A stretch of DNA of 64,000 nt from Chryseobacterium luteum (GCF_000737785.1 NZ_JPRO01000024.1:25664-89663); one strand, 5' to 3'. Counted from the first letter of the stretch, positions 52,570-61,905 are shown. The notes: a model not told the origin generated them from the sequence alone. A program made the numbers and translations.

Positions 52570-53727
52570 TTATTTAAAAATTGATTTTAATTTGTTTTCT
52601 AATTCTTCTTCCATACCTGCATCGTACCTTCCAATTATAATTCCTGATTTATCAATAAGTATGGATGTTGGGAAACTACTTACACTATATTCAGATGTAA
52701 TTATTTTGCGATCGTAAGTATTACCATCAATTAATTTTGAGTCAAAGTCAATATGTATCCAATCTTGGGTTTTATCTTTTTTAATTGCTTTTTCCCAAGC
52801 GTTAATATTATGATCGTCAGAAATACCCACAATGTTGAAACCTTTGGAATGATATGTATTTAACAAGGTGTTTAAAAATGGTATTTCCTCTCTACAAGGG
52901 ATACACCAACTTGCCCACATGTCTAGCAAGATGTATGAATTTGATGTCAAATCTTTTAATGACATTTTATTACCCGATTTATCTATTGATACAAAATCAT
53001 ATCCTTTAGTCCCAATCGTATTATTAGTGTTGTCATTATCATCAACTATTTGCTTGACTAGTTTTCCATAATAACTATTTTTTTGTATTTCAGATAGACG
53101 CTTGTATAAATCACGGTATTTACTTAATTCATTTATTGAAAATTCATCTTCAATGCTAAATAATAAATACGAACTAATATTAGAATTGGGATATGATTTT
53201 ATATACTTTATTTTTTCTTTAACAAAAGAAGCTTTATATTTTTGTAATTCTTTTTCAAGTTTTATTTTTTGTAATGTATCTGATGTTTTTTGCTGGCTGT
53301 TAAACAGAAGATTATACTCAGCCAGTTTTATTTTCTTATTAAAGATTTTAAGTTCATCGCATGATTTACAATTTGTAATTTTATAATTGGAAAAACTACC
53401 TAATGTCAAATAAAGTTGAATTTTAGAAGGGTCTGTCTCAATTTGAACCGCATTTAGACTATCACCATTTTGCTTTTCTTTAGGATTTAGTTTTATATAA
53501 AAACGCTTACTGTAACCGCTTACATTTCCCTTGAAATGAAATGTATTATTTGTAATTTTTGAACTATCTACAATACGTTTTTCAGAATTATTATAATGAA
53601 TTAAATAAATTTGTCCGCTATCTAAATTTATATGCCCATATATTTCATATATGTTTTTTTTTGTTTGTGAAATCAATAAAAATGGCATCAACAACAGAAT
53701 TAGAATTAATATTTTATAATGCTTCAT
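52570..53727 (-). CDS. TlpA-family thioredoxin with DUF4369-like N-terminus
   Basis: 385 residues. Signal peptide at about 1-20 (LILLLMPFLLISQ). The N-terminal beta domain (IYEIYGHINLDSGQIYLIHY) is DUF4369-like, followed by a helical linker with an extra CKSC at 120-123. The thioredoxin domain has WASWCIPCREEIPFLN with catalytic Cys275 and Cys278, and a cis-Pro in VSSFPTSILID. It acts in the periplasm as a disulfide reductase or isomerase. Placed between the Cys-rich peptide gene and the oxygenase, it would correct wrong disulfides while the VKOR fusion makes new ones. Confidence 0.9.
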   Translation of the reverse strand: MKHYKILILILLLMPFLLISQTKKNIYEIYGHINLDSGQIYLIHYNNSEKRIVDSSKITNNTFHFKGNVSGYSKRFYIKLNPKEKQNGDSLNAVQIETDPSKIQLYLTLGSFSNYKITNCKSCDELKIFNKKIKLAEYNLLFNSQQKTSDTLQKIKLEKELQKYKASFVKEKIKYIKSYPNSNISSYLLFSIEDEFSINELSKYRDLYKRLSEIQKNSYYGKLVKQIVDDNDNTNNTIGTKGYDFVSIDKSGNKMSLKDLTSNSYILLDMWASWCIPCREEIPFLNTLLNTYHSKGFNIVGISDDHNINAWEKAIKKDKTQDWIHIDFDSKLIDGNTYDRKIITSEYSVSSFPTSILIDKSGIIIGRYDAGMEEELENKLKSIFK

Positions 53728-53790
53728 TATTTTTATTTAAATATTGTCTTTTTTACAAATTTCATCTCTCCCTCAACAATCAGTATTGCT

Positions 53791-53829
53791 AAAAATGTAA
53801 ACAAAATTACAATGGTAATCTTGTTTACA
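53791..53829 (-). terminator. Attenuator-like hairpin between the peptide gene and tlpA
   Basis: TGTAAACAA (53796-53804), one mismatch, ATTAC, loop AATG, GTAAT, mismatch, TTGTTTACA (53821-53829): a stem of 14 pairs with one mismatch. On the minus strand it is followed by five T (53795-53791). It sits 20 bp past the peptide stop and about 65 bp before tlpA, where partial termination would give more peptide than enzyme message. Confidence 0.72.
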
Positions 53830-53849
53830 TAAATTTTAAGTTAACCAGC

Positions 53850-54038
53850 CTATGCTGGAGTCTTCTGACAACAAACAGGGTTTTCTCCTCCTCCGCATGA
53901 GCCAGAGCAACACTGTCCACCAGAATCACACGAGCTTCCAATTTTCTTGCATTTGCCTCCTTCAATTCCTCCCTTAATACTTTTCAGTTCATTTCGAGAT
54001 AGACACTCTTGAATTGATTTTAAATTCATTGTTTTCAT
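53850..54038 (-). CDS. Double-glycine-leader, knottin-like Cys-rich peptide precursor
   Basis: 62 residues. The leader (MKTMNLKSIQECLSRNELKSIKGG) has the conserved LSRxELKxIKGG form of Bacteroidota GG-leader peptides and would be cut after Gly24, or after a second Gly-Gly at 27-28. The core has seven cysteines: 30, 37, 43, 44, 48, 56 and 57, spaced C-X6-C-X5-CC-X3-C-X7-CC. The first six follow the inhibitor-cystine-knot order C-C-CC-C-C of conotoxins and spider toxins. Gly, Ser and Lys fill the loops and it ends in TPA. Disulfide enzymes and a hydroxylase follow in the operon. Alternatives are a metal-binding peptide or a bacteriocin. Confidence 0.82.
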   Translation of the reverse strand: MKTMNLKSIQECLSRNELKSIKGGIEGGKCKKIGSSCDSGGQCCSGSCGGGENPVCCQKTPA

Positions 54039-54048
54039 TAGTTGAAAT

Positions 54049-54349
54049 TTATTTAATTTTACCTACTCTTTTAAGGATTTTCGGCTTTCTCCTTTTTTTT
54101 CTATCTTTAATATACTCATCGTCAAAAATTAGATTATCATTGATGTCATAATATTGAGACGAAATCCATTGTCTTTTTTTTGGGAAGCTCAACTGGTTTT
54201 TCAATATCAAGAATCATTAAATGTGTTTCTTTGTTCATTAGATTTTTAGAGTCATTTTGCCATATAAATATTTATAAAAATCTTTTATTCTGAGATAAAC
54301 AGAAAAAGGATTTAAGTAAAATAATGATTAGTAATAATATTGTTTTCAT
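54049..54349 (-). pseudogene. Broken small secreted protein upstream of the peptide
   Basis: ATG at 54349 opens a signal peptide (MKTILLLIIILLKSFFCLSQ), then TAA at 54274-54272. The same frame continues (NLMNKETHLMILDIEKPVEL) to an A8 run at 54181-54174. Beyond it the coding sense shifts by one base (KRQWISSQYYDINDNLIFDD) and ends with a very basic tail and TAA at 54051-54049, 10 nt before the peptide gene. It reads like a short or internally deleted exported protein that has decayed. Programmed slippage on A8 is conceivable for the second half, but the TAA is not explained. Confidence 0.5.
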
Positions 54350-54509
54350 TGTATGTTGTTTGTATAGATATTTAAATCAATTACAAATAAATTTAATACT
54401 AGAATTTGCCTAACATATGGGACACTAGATTCTTTAAATGAAATAAACATCTGTGTTTTTGTTGTAGCAAATATGAACAAGTCTAAATCATAAAAAAAGA
54501 AAAGGTATT

Positions 54510-54527
54510 ACAGATTTATAAATCTGT
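54510..54527. promoter_or_regulatory. Palindrome, copy 1
   Basis: An 18-bp perfect palindrome, ACAGATTTA-TAAATCTGT. Candidate operator, about 160 bp upstream of the broken secreted-protein start. Confidence 0.45.
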
Positions 54528-54861
54528 TGGTATAAATTTATAAATGTTGATTCATTAAAAATTTATTAAGCAGATTGTTACATGTTAATTAAGTAGAAAA
54601 GTTCTTTCCTATATAAGAATTGATAACATCAGGCGGCAGATAGACTGTATTGGTTTTATATTTTTCAAGACACCTTTGGATTTGTCTACCACTACTCGTA
54701 TGTTACTGTTAAGTGTCCGGTTTGAGGATTAAATTTATTTATAGAACACAATTGTTGAAATCAATTTAAGGAGAGTAAAAGCAAAAGAGACATTTCTGTC
54801 TATTTTGTTTAAACTATTGATGAAGAATCACTTAAATATAAAGTTTCATAATAGAAAAGAC

Positions 54862-54885
54862 TCTTCAGATTTATAAATCTGAAGA
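54862..54885. promoter_or_regulatory. Palindrome, copy 2
   Basis: A 24-bp perfect palindrome with half-site TCTTCAGATTTA, followed by TCAATTT. It shares its 16-bp centre with copy 1 and lies about 120 bp upstream of the TPR-AraC start. It could be an operator or a minus-strand terminator. Confidence 0.45.
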
Positions 54886-54975
54886 TCAATTTATATTGAA
54901 AAATACTATATCCATTGAATTTGAACATCTATTTTTTTATCAGTATTTTTTCTCTTTATCTCTTTAATTTTAAAT

Positions 54976-54983
54976 TAAATTTG
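54976..54983 (+). promoter_or_regulatory. -7 box of the TPR-AraC gene
   Basis: TAAATTTG fits TAnnTTTG and ends 20 bp before ATG 55004. No clear TTG at the right distance. Confidence 0.45.
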
Positions 54984-55003
54984 TGAAATCTTAACAAACG
55001 CAA

Positions 55004-56734
55004 ATGATCCCAGTAAAAAAGATACTAATTATCTATTTTTTTATATCTATAAAAATATTTTCTCAAAATTCATTTAATAAAAAAGAGTCAATAGAAATAG
55101 ATAGCTTAATTAAAAAAGATCAATGGGATTTGGTGCATTTCAAACTGAATAATGAAAATTTAAAATTCAAAAGAATTTCCAAGTATAAATTACATTATCA
55201 TTTTTTGATTAAATTGGATTCTGCCTCTGTACTATACAAAGAAGGGAAATATATTGATGCAAAAAAGGCTGTTTTATCTACACTAAGTCAAATACAAAGT
55301 AACAAAAATGAACTCCCTGAGCATTATCAAGGACTAAAGCATATTGCTATAACAAGGTTATTTTATATTGAAAAAAGATTAGGTAACATTTCACAAGGGT
55401 TACAATATTTAAATCTTTTTTCGCAAGGAATGAACCTAAGTTATAAAAAAAAGCAAATAATATTTTTTGCTGTTGCTTATACCGAGCTAGGAAATTACAG
55501 AAAAGGGATTGAACTCTTAAATACCCATTTAAAGGATATTCGATTTGATACAAAAAATACTTTATACAGAAGCTTTGTTAAAAAAGAAGAAATTGCGGCA
55601 ACTTTTAATACGAAAGGAGATACATTTATAAAATGGTACAAAGATATTGGGGATAAACAATTATTAGATTCAGCACAACATAGTTATGAAAATGCTTATA
55701 AAATAATGAAAGTGCTTTCAAACTTCTCATCATACTCTAAGGCTTTATTTATAGGCAGACAAGCAGATATCAAGTTATTAAAGAAACAATATAAAAGCTC
55801 ATTATCGCTTTATAATAAATGTGAAAGAGATTCAGTATTTATGAATAAAAATTTCTCACGAGAAACTGTTTGGTTGGGAAAAGCAGAAATATATACTTAC
55901 ATTAAAAAAAATGATTCTGCGTTCTATTATATTAATAAGCTTTACAATGAAAAAACTTCTTCAAAATGCACATACGAAAACAAATTAAAAATATATCATT
56001 TGTTGAGCATGAATTATGAAAGCATAAATGATAATAGTAATGCATATAAATTTGCCAAATTAAGCCTCTCTGAAATAGGTAAAAAACATATTCAAGATAC
56101 TTCAGGAAATAGCTTTCTTGGTGTGCATGAACAGCTAGAAATAAAAGCTATTTCTGAAGAAATGTTAAGAAAGAACAGACGGAATACCCTTCTATTAATA
56201 ATTGTTATAGCGTTGACCTTTGGCGGTGCAATTTTTTATATCAAATACTATTATAATAATAGAAAAAAGAAGATTTTTTTAGAATTTCAGAAGAAAATTG
56301 AGGAAAAAAAAAATTTACCTATTAATCACCTAACTCTTGAAAAAAATAAAAATTTAGCCATAATAGAGAATGAATTGGTTAATCGTATCCTCAAAAGTCT
56401 TGAACTGTTGGAAGCAAGAGAAGAATTCCTTTCTAATAACTTTAAACTTATCAGTATTGCCAAACAACTTAATACTAATACTTCTTACTTATCTAAAATA
56501 ATAAATGAACATAAAGGAATATCTTTTTCTGAGTATGTAAATGATCTTAGGATAAATTACTTATTAAAGGAGCTAGAAAAAAATCGAATATTTCGTAAAT
56601 TTACTATTCAGACAATATCTGAAGAAATTGGATATAAAAGCTCTACAACATTCATTAAAGCATTTAGGGATAGGATTAAAATGACACCATCTGATTATAT
56701 TAAAAAATTAAATAAAACATTGGAAGAATATTAA
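55004..56734 (+). CDS. TPR-containing membrane-anchored AraC-type regulator
   Basis: 576 residues. N-terminal signal (IIYFFISIKIFSQ), then a helical repeat region of TPR type over residues 30-385 outside the inner membrane, a membrane span at about 394-412 (LLLIIVIALTFGGAIFYI), a short coiled coil, and a C-terminal AraC DNA-binding domain from about 470 (LISIAKQLNTNTSYLSKIINEHKG, then FTIQTISEEIGYKSSTTFIKAFRD). One protein thus senses outside and binds DNA inside. Divergent from the peptide operon and the natural candidate to switch it on. The ligand could be the mature peptide itself, but that is speculation. Confidence 0.88.
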   Translation: MIPVKKILIIYFFISIKIFSQNSFNKKESIEIDSLIKKDQWDLVHFKLNNENLKFKRISKYKLHYHFLIKLDSASVLYKEGKYIDAKKAVLSTLSQIQSNKNELPEHYQGLKHIAITRLFYIEKRLGNISQGLQYLNLFSQGMNLSYKKKQIIFFAVAYTELGNYRKGIELLNTHLKDIRFDTKNTLYRSFVKKEEIAATFNTKGDTFIKWYKDIGDKQLLDSAQHSYENAYKIMKVLSNFSSYSKALFIGRQADIKLLKKQYKSSLSLYNKCERDSVFMNKNFSRETVWLGKAEIYTYIKKNDSAFYYINKLYNEKTSSKCTYENKLKIYHLLSMNYESINDNSNAYKFAKLSLSEIGKKHIQDTSGNSFLGVHEQLEIKAISEEMLRKNRRNTLLLIIVIALTFGGAIFYIKYYYNNRKKKIFLEFQKKIEEKKNLPINHLTLEKNKNLAIIENELVNRILKSLELLEAREEFLSNNFKLISIAKQLNTNTSYLSKIINEHKGISFSEYVNDLRINYLLKELEKNRIFRKFTIQTISEEIGYKSSTTFIKAFRDRIKMTPSDYIKKLNKTLEEY

Positions 56735-57215
56735 TCTATTTTATGATGACTGGATATTCTGGAGTATATTGACCTCCAATTATATTTTCCTGTTTCGGTG
56801 TTAAAACCGCTTAGAGCTTTTACGGATATTCCGTAGGCTATTACCTGTACTTCATCTAAGTTAGATATTTGCTGCACCAGCTTAACATTCATAATCTTTT
56901 GCGCTTGCATTTCCTGGCTGGGGAAACCAACTCCCTGAAACATAATGGTGGTATTATGTGAAACATCGTTAAAATAGAACTTTCCGCTGCTATTGGTAGC
57001 CGTGCCCCTGTCTGTATCTTTAATGGTTACGGTAATGCCAGGTAAGGGTGCATTATTTTCATCTAGCACTGTACCGCTTATATTTATTAGTGCTATTTGT
57101 TGGGGTGTTTCTTTTTTTTAACACAACCATTTTGCCGTTTATAAAATTGTGGTCAAGTGTCGTTTTATCTAGCAAAACGTCAATCGTGTTTTGCAATGTT
57201 CGGGTAACGGGGGAA
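56731..57215 (-). pseudogene. N-terminal remnant of a SusC-type TonB receptor
   Basis: The minus strand reads an STN-like piece (RTLQNTIDVLLDKTTLDHNF and INGKMVVLKKK), a shift at an A8 run near 57112-57119, then QQIALINISGTVLDENNAPL and PGITVTIKDTDRGTATNSSG, a carboxypeptidase-regulatory-like domain, ending in SNLDEVQVIAYG before the plug. Signal peptide, plug and barrel are missing. Dead. Confidence 0.75.
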
Positions 57216-57523
57216 AGAATTTGGCATCACAACGGTTACTGCCCATTGCCGAAGAATTTATATTTATAGGATTACTTTTGAATAAATTGCTAAAGAAAAA
57301 CATTAATCTGCATCTTGCAATTTTACTCCAGGCCTGCTTTTTTGTTTTGCTTCACAATTTTGCCTATCAAAATACACAGTCTTCAAACATATGCATTGTG
57401 CAAAGCGTTGTGGACGCATCATTATTTGGCTATGCGAAATATTATACAAAATCAATCTATACGCCAATCGCGATGCATATTACAGGAAATCTCATTGCCA
57501 CTTTGGAGCGTTTTATTTTATGA
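57191..57523 (+). pseudogene. CPBP intramembrane protease fragment
   Basis: The C-terminal part of a CPBP-family membrane protein: LPIAEEFIFIGLLLNKLLKK (the EE motif, with Ile where the motif arginine is expected), ACFFVLLHNFAY (second motif His), and SIYTPIAMHITGNLIATL (third motif His). At least the first membrane spans are absent, and the 5' end overlaps the TonB-receptor remnant on the other strand. Probably inactive. Confidence 0.6.
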
Positions 57524-58434
57524 TGAAGAAAACTATTAAGAGATCAGAAACTATAAAGAATGGCCTGTTTGGGATAAAGGGACTTTAAGTATTTCCACTT
57601 TTCCGATGCTTAAATACAAAAAACAAAAGGAATGAGATTACTAATTTTTAGACTTTTCATGCAAAATATTTAATTAATGTATAAGGTTGCATTGCGATCC
57701 GGACATATTTTGGCAACTCAAAAACAAAGGAAGAGATTATTCCGGCATGAATGCAGTCAATATTTCCGCGATAACAAATTTTCTAATGCAAAGCGGAAAT
57801 ACAAAAGCAGAATTTATCCCTGCAATTAACAACGTATTTAAGGTAAAAGTAGAGCTGAAGTACAAACTTCAGCTTTTGTTTTTCTATAAACGGATTGTTT
57901 TGGGGTAGTCACTAAATGAAATAATGAAAGCTCAACACATCAGTTTTGCTATTATAAATGTGGCTTGATCATCTTTTACAGGATTACAACCAATTAATCT
58001 TCCATTGATTTCTTCGAATCTTCAATTTCAATTTTAGAAAATTTAACAATAAGGGAATATCATGATTAATTTTAAATCAATTTAAAATAGTATAGAATAA
58101 ATAAATTTTGTCAAAAAAACTTGTATGCTCAATCTTGCTTTACTCATAATATAAAGATTTTGTAATTAAATAAAAATTCAATTTAACACGTCAAGTTCTG
58201 TCGCTTTCGGCATTGATATTTGCATTACAGAAAAACACAGAAAATGAAACTCGATATTAAAACTCGAGGTGGATATCAATTGCCGGAAACCACCTAAAAA
58301 AATATGACTACCACCTGAAGTAAATCTAATAAAAAGAGACTTTAAATCTTAACCGGTGACCCTATACTCAAAATGAATTGGAACAACATTCATACCATGA
58401 ATAGATAACCAAAATCACTAAATACCTTAAAAAA
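57524..58434. other. Long gene-poor stretch
   Basis: About 900 bp with no gene I can support. A 73-residue frame at 57687-57908 (MNAVNISAITNFLMQSGNTK) and a scrap near 57540-57590 may be decayed coding sequence. The last 350 bp before 58435 are very AT-rich and could be the upstream region of the large gene. Confidence 0.4.
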
Positions 58435-61400
58435 ATGACTGATATTAAAAATCAAAATACACTTTACAGATTTGTAAGTTTACGAAACCCTGAACGTTCA
58501 AAAAAAGAGAAACAAGAACATTCGTTTGTTTTCCATCCCGAGGATAATAAAAAAATAGCAGAAACAAACAGCGGGAAATTTTTTGATGCCGTAAAAAATA
58601 AAACTGCAGCACAAACAAAATGGCAGGCGTTAAAAGCCGTATCATTTACAGGATTTGCTACTGAAAATGATTTAGAAAAAAGTAACCTTTCATTTTTTAC
58701 AGCTTCAGACTGGCTTGCAAGAAACAGAACAACGGCAAGTGCCAGTGAAATTTATACAAAAGCGAAAGAATATATTGAATTAACGCCCCCTGTTGAATTA
58801 AATTTATGGGATAATCTTTTCTATAAAATTATAACTAACGACAACTTTTATGTAAAAGATGGGCTAATACAAATGCTAATCTTTCAAAATCTTTTAAAGC
58901 AAATCAAAAAGATAACAGGAGAACAAAATATATTAGCTGTTATCTGTACACTTGCTAATGCCAAAGTAGTATTGCCTGCAGCTGTTTTTGAAGAATCTCA
59001 GCAGGCCACGGCAGGAGCCGGAGCAATGCAAAGAGTGGCATCAGATGATTTTTCGGATCCGAAAATATTACAGGATGTGCAGAATATTGTAAAATCAAAA
59101 TTTGATCTTGAAAGATTAGAAAATGCAAAAGCTGAATTACTGAAAATAGAAAAAAAGCAACGTACTGTTAATCAAAATCATTATGAAACTGCGCAAAGAA
59201 ATTATCAGATTGAAATAAAACCACTTTTAGATGATTATCAGAGAGACTATAATAATGCGAAAAGGGCATTAATTGCAGCTGAAAAGGATACACCGGCTAA
59301 TTTGAAATTAATAGATGTTCCGTATCCGAAATTGCCAGAATTTCAATATGACAATCCAATTGAAATAGAACAGGATGTTATAAAAGGAAAGCTTTCTGAA
59401 AATAGCAGAACGGTATTGGATGAAATAATTGATCTGAGAGAGGCACAAACTTTTGAAGAAATTTATGAAGCTATTAATGATAATATAAAAACAGCCAATA
59501 AGACCATTGTAAGCAGTACAAAATTTTCAGAACAGTATGCTTCTTTTGGCGATATGGTTTTCCCGGTAAATAAAGATGCTTCCGCAGAAGATAATTATAT
59601 CTTTAGAATTTGCTCAGACGGAATTACAGGAAACAGATATGCAATTAGATTATACATTTTAGACCCTTCTCTGAATGTTGCCGGAATTTTATATAAATTA
59701 AAATTACAGGACGGAACTTTTGTTACCAATACAGCTTTTACATCGTCAATAATCAATGGTATTGTGACAATAAAGCTTTTTGATGACAACGGATATACCC
59801 AAAATCCAGCGAATCCGGTTGTGGATTTTTCTGCAGAAATAAAAACATCTAATAATGTTTATTATATATTGGATGTAGATGGCTTTACACTTTCTAAAAG
59901 CACATCGTGCTCAACGGGGGCATTAGTAGAAAAAAACACAGGAAACGGTACTAATGATGCTATTACAAAAGGTTTTGGCTACCGCCAGTTAGGAATTGCT
60001 GATTATAAAAAAGTAGTATCAGAAATCTGTTGTTATGATGCAGGAGAAGTGGCGCATATTGAAAATGTAATGGCATCTGAGTTTAGAAATAAAACTACTG
60101 AAAGGAAGAGGGTTGAAGAAAACACGGTTACCCAGGAAACCCAACAGGAAACCGAAAATCTGACAGATACTTCCACAACAGAACGTTTTGAGATGCAGAC
60201 TGAAATTGCAAAACTGCTGAAGGAGCAGAAAGAATTCAATGCACATGTGGATGTCCATTCTTCATGGGGAAATACAACATTGGATGCAGGTGCTGCGTAT
60301 GCAACAAATGTATCTAAAGAAGAAAGCAACAGACAGGCCGTAACACAGGCTAAGGAATTAACACAGCGTGCAATGGAACGAATTGTTTCTAAAATAAGAC
60401 AGGAAACTGTACAAAAAACAACCGAAAGCTTTACTGAAACTAATTCGCATATATTTGACAACAGAGGAAGTGCCGAACATATTTCAGGAGTATACCGCTT
60501 TATCAATGCTACTTATAAAAACCAGATATATAATTACGGCAAACGATTGATGTACGAGTTTATGGTGCCACAGCCAAGTAAACTCCATCGATTAGGGCTA
60601 ATGGAAGTGGGTGAAAGAACTGAAAATATGAGCGCTATCCAAAAACCGGTAGATCCAAGGACAACCAATTATCATGACTTTTTGAGTATTGAGAAGCATA
60701 CTTATCATGATCTTGCAGCTCAATATGGAGCAACGGTAGAAGTTTACCCGGAGGAATCTATTTACATAAACAAAACATTTTCTTGTGCGATAGAGAATGC
60801 AACCACGGAAATGCAGGCAGGATCAAAAGAAATTGCTATTCCAAAAGGATATAAAACTTACAGTGCAACATTGAAATGCAATGCAAAATCTGATGGTGAT
60901 AGTGGAGGGCATTCAATAGGAGTTACTTTTGGTTCTTATAATCTAATGATGAAACCGGGAACGGGGAATGGTGATTTCACTGAAGCTAATTTTAATATTC
61001 AACCTTCAGGAACACCTGCAGCTTATTCACTGGATGGATATACTGAAAAAATGGAAATCAGCTATTCATCGGTCAACTATCTTACTTTTAATATTGCCTT
61101 TTCAGTTAAAGCAGTACCAACAGATGAGACAATTAATAACTGGAAAAAGAATGCTTATGATGCCATTATCAGAGGCTATGAAGAACAGTTAAGGTTATAT
61201 AACGAAAGTGTAGTAACAATAAAAGAAAAAGCAGGCACAATGTTAGAAAGCAACCCGGGCTTTTATCGTCAGACGGAACAACTGATACTGAAAAAGAACT
61301 GTATTTCATATCTTATTGATGATGCAAACCCGGATTTTTCAGCAAGATTTGGACAATTGATGTATAACAAAGATGCTACGTTTAAAGATCATCAGGTAAA

Positions 61401-61905
61401 AATGAGCCAGGATATGGATGATTATACCAGTTTTGCCAAATTTATGGAGCAGGCTTTTGAATGGAACCTGATGAGCTATAATTTTTATCCATTTTATTGG
61501 GGTAATCGTGAGGAGTGGAAAGATCTGTATCAGTATGACAGCAATGATCCTATTTACCGAAGCTTTATGCAGGCAGGAATGGCGAGAGTAGTGGTTACGG
61601 TAAAACCGGGCTTTGAAGATGCGGTGATGCATTATATGGCTTTTAAACAAATATGGAATGGCGGGCAAATGCCTGTATTAGGAAACCCGTTATACATTTC
61701 TATAGTTGAAGAGCTGAAAGAACAGGAATATGTAGTAGAAGAAACATGGGAAACTGTATTGCCTACAAGTCTTATTGCAATTCAAGAAAAAGGGGTTGCC
61801 GTAGCTGGAGAAGGTTTACCATGCAGCAATGATTGTGTTGAACATACAAGCAATACACTGAAGGCTAATGATAATAAAATGGGAGTTATATTACCCACAA
61901 AATAA
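58435..61905 (+). CDS. Large uncharacterised protein, 1156 aa
   Basis: Intact, cytoplasmic by sequence (no signal). Parts: a helical N-terminus; a coiled coil at about 215-300 (LENAKAELLKIEKKQRTVNQ); a beta-rich middle (400-500); a Thr/Glu/Gln-rich helix at about 548-590 (TVTQETQQETENLTDTSTTE) leading into ERFEMQTEIAKLLKEQKEFN and a further long helix (about 640-680); then IYNYGKRLMYEFMVPQPSKL. I recall very large proteins with this T/E-rich helix plus a NYGKRLM motif in scattered phyla, without known role. The architecture suggests a long filament-like or baseplate-like structural protein. Its neighbour at 61987 is probably co-expressed. Confidence 0.7.
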   Translation: MTDIKNQNTLYRFVSLRNPERSKKEKQEHSFVFHPEDNKKIAETNSGKFFDAVKNKTAAQTKWQALKAVSFTGFATENDLEKSNLSFFTASDWLARNRTTASASEIYTKAKEYIELTPPVELNLWDNLFYKIITNDNFYVKDGLIQMLIFQNLLKQIKKITGEQNILAVICTLANAKVVLPAAVFEESQQATAGAGAMQRVASDDFSDPKILQDVQNIVKSKFDLERLENAKAELLKIEKKQRTVNQNHYETAQRNYQIEIKPLLDDYQRDYNNAKRALIAAEKDTPANLKLIDVPYPKLPEFQYDNPIEIEQDVIKGKLSENSRTVLDEIIDLREAQTFEEIYEAINDNIKTANKTIVSSTKFSEQYASFGDMVFPVNKDASAEDNYIFRICSDGITGNRYAIRLYILDPSLNVAGILYKLKLQDGTFVTNTAFTSSIINGIVTIKLFDDNGYTQNPANPVVDFSAEIKTSNNVYYILDVDGFTLSKSTSCSTGALVEKNTGNGTNDAITKGFGYRQLGIADYKKVVSEICCYDAGEVAHIENVMASEFRNKTTERKRVEENTVTQETQQETENLTDTSTTERFEMQTEIAKLLKEQKEFNAHVDVHSSWGNTTLDAGAAYATNVSKEESNRQAVTQAKELTQRAMERIVSKIRQETVQKTTESFTETNSHIFDNRGSAEHISGVYRFINATYKNQIYNYGKRLMYEFMVPQPSKLHRLGLMEVGERTENMSAIQKPVDPRTTNYHDFLSIEKHTYHDLAAQYGATVEVYPEESIYINKTFSCAIENATTEMQAGSKEIAIPKGYKTYSATLKCNAKSDGDSGGHSIGVTFGSYNLMMKPGTGNGDFTEANFNIQPSGTPAAYSLDGYTEKMEISYSSVNYLTFNIAFSVKAVPTDETINNWKKNAYDAIIRGYEEQLRLYNESVVTIKEKAGTMLESNPGFYRQTEQLILKKNCISYLIDDANPDFSARFGQLMYNKDATFKDHQVKMSQDMDDYTSFAKFMEQAFEWNLMSYNFYPFYWGNREEWKDLYQYDSNDPIYRSFMQAGMARVVVTVKPGFEDAVMHYMAFKQIWNGGQMPVLGNPLYISIVEELKEQEYVVEETWETVLPTSLIAIQEKGVAVAGEGLPCSNDCVEHTSNTLKANDNKMGVILPTK

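Larger units (their letters stand above)
54350..55003. other. Divergent regulatory region with paired palindromes
   Basis: No gene in about 650 bp. CAGATTTATAAATCTG occurs twice (54511-54526 and 54866-54881), each inside a larger palindrome and each preceded by AGAAAAG; around them are further AT-rich inverted repeats. Between 54650 and 54780 there is text that may be an old IS end. This region separates the peptide operon from the TPR-AraC gene. Confidence 0.5.

Noticed and set aside
54650..54780. Possible IS terminus (text around AAGTGTCCGG)
   Set aside because: No matching second end or transposase piece was found nearby.
57687..57908. A 73-residue + strand frame
   Set aside because: No promoter or family resemblance, with a hydrophobic, chance-like end; mentioned only as possible debris.
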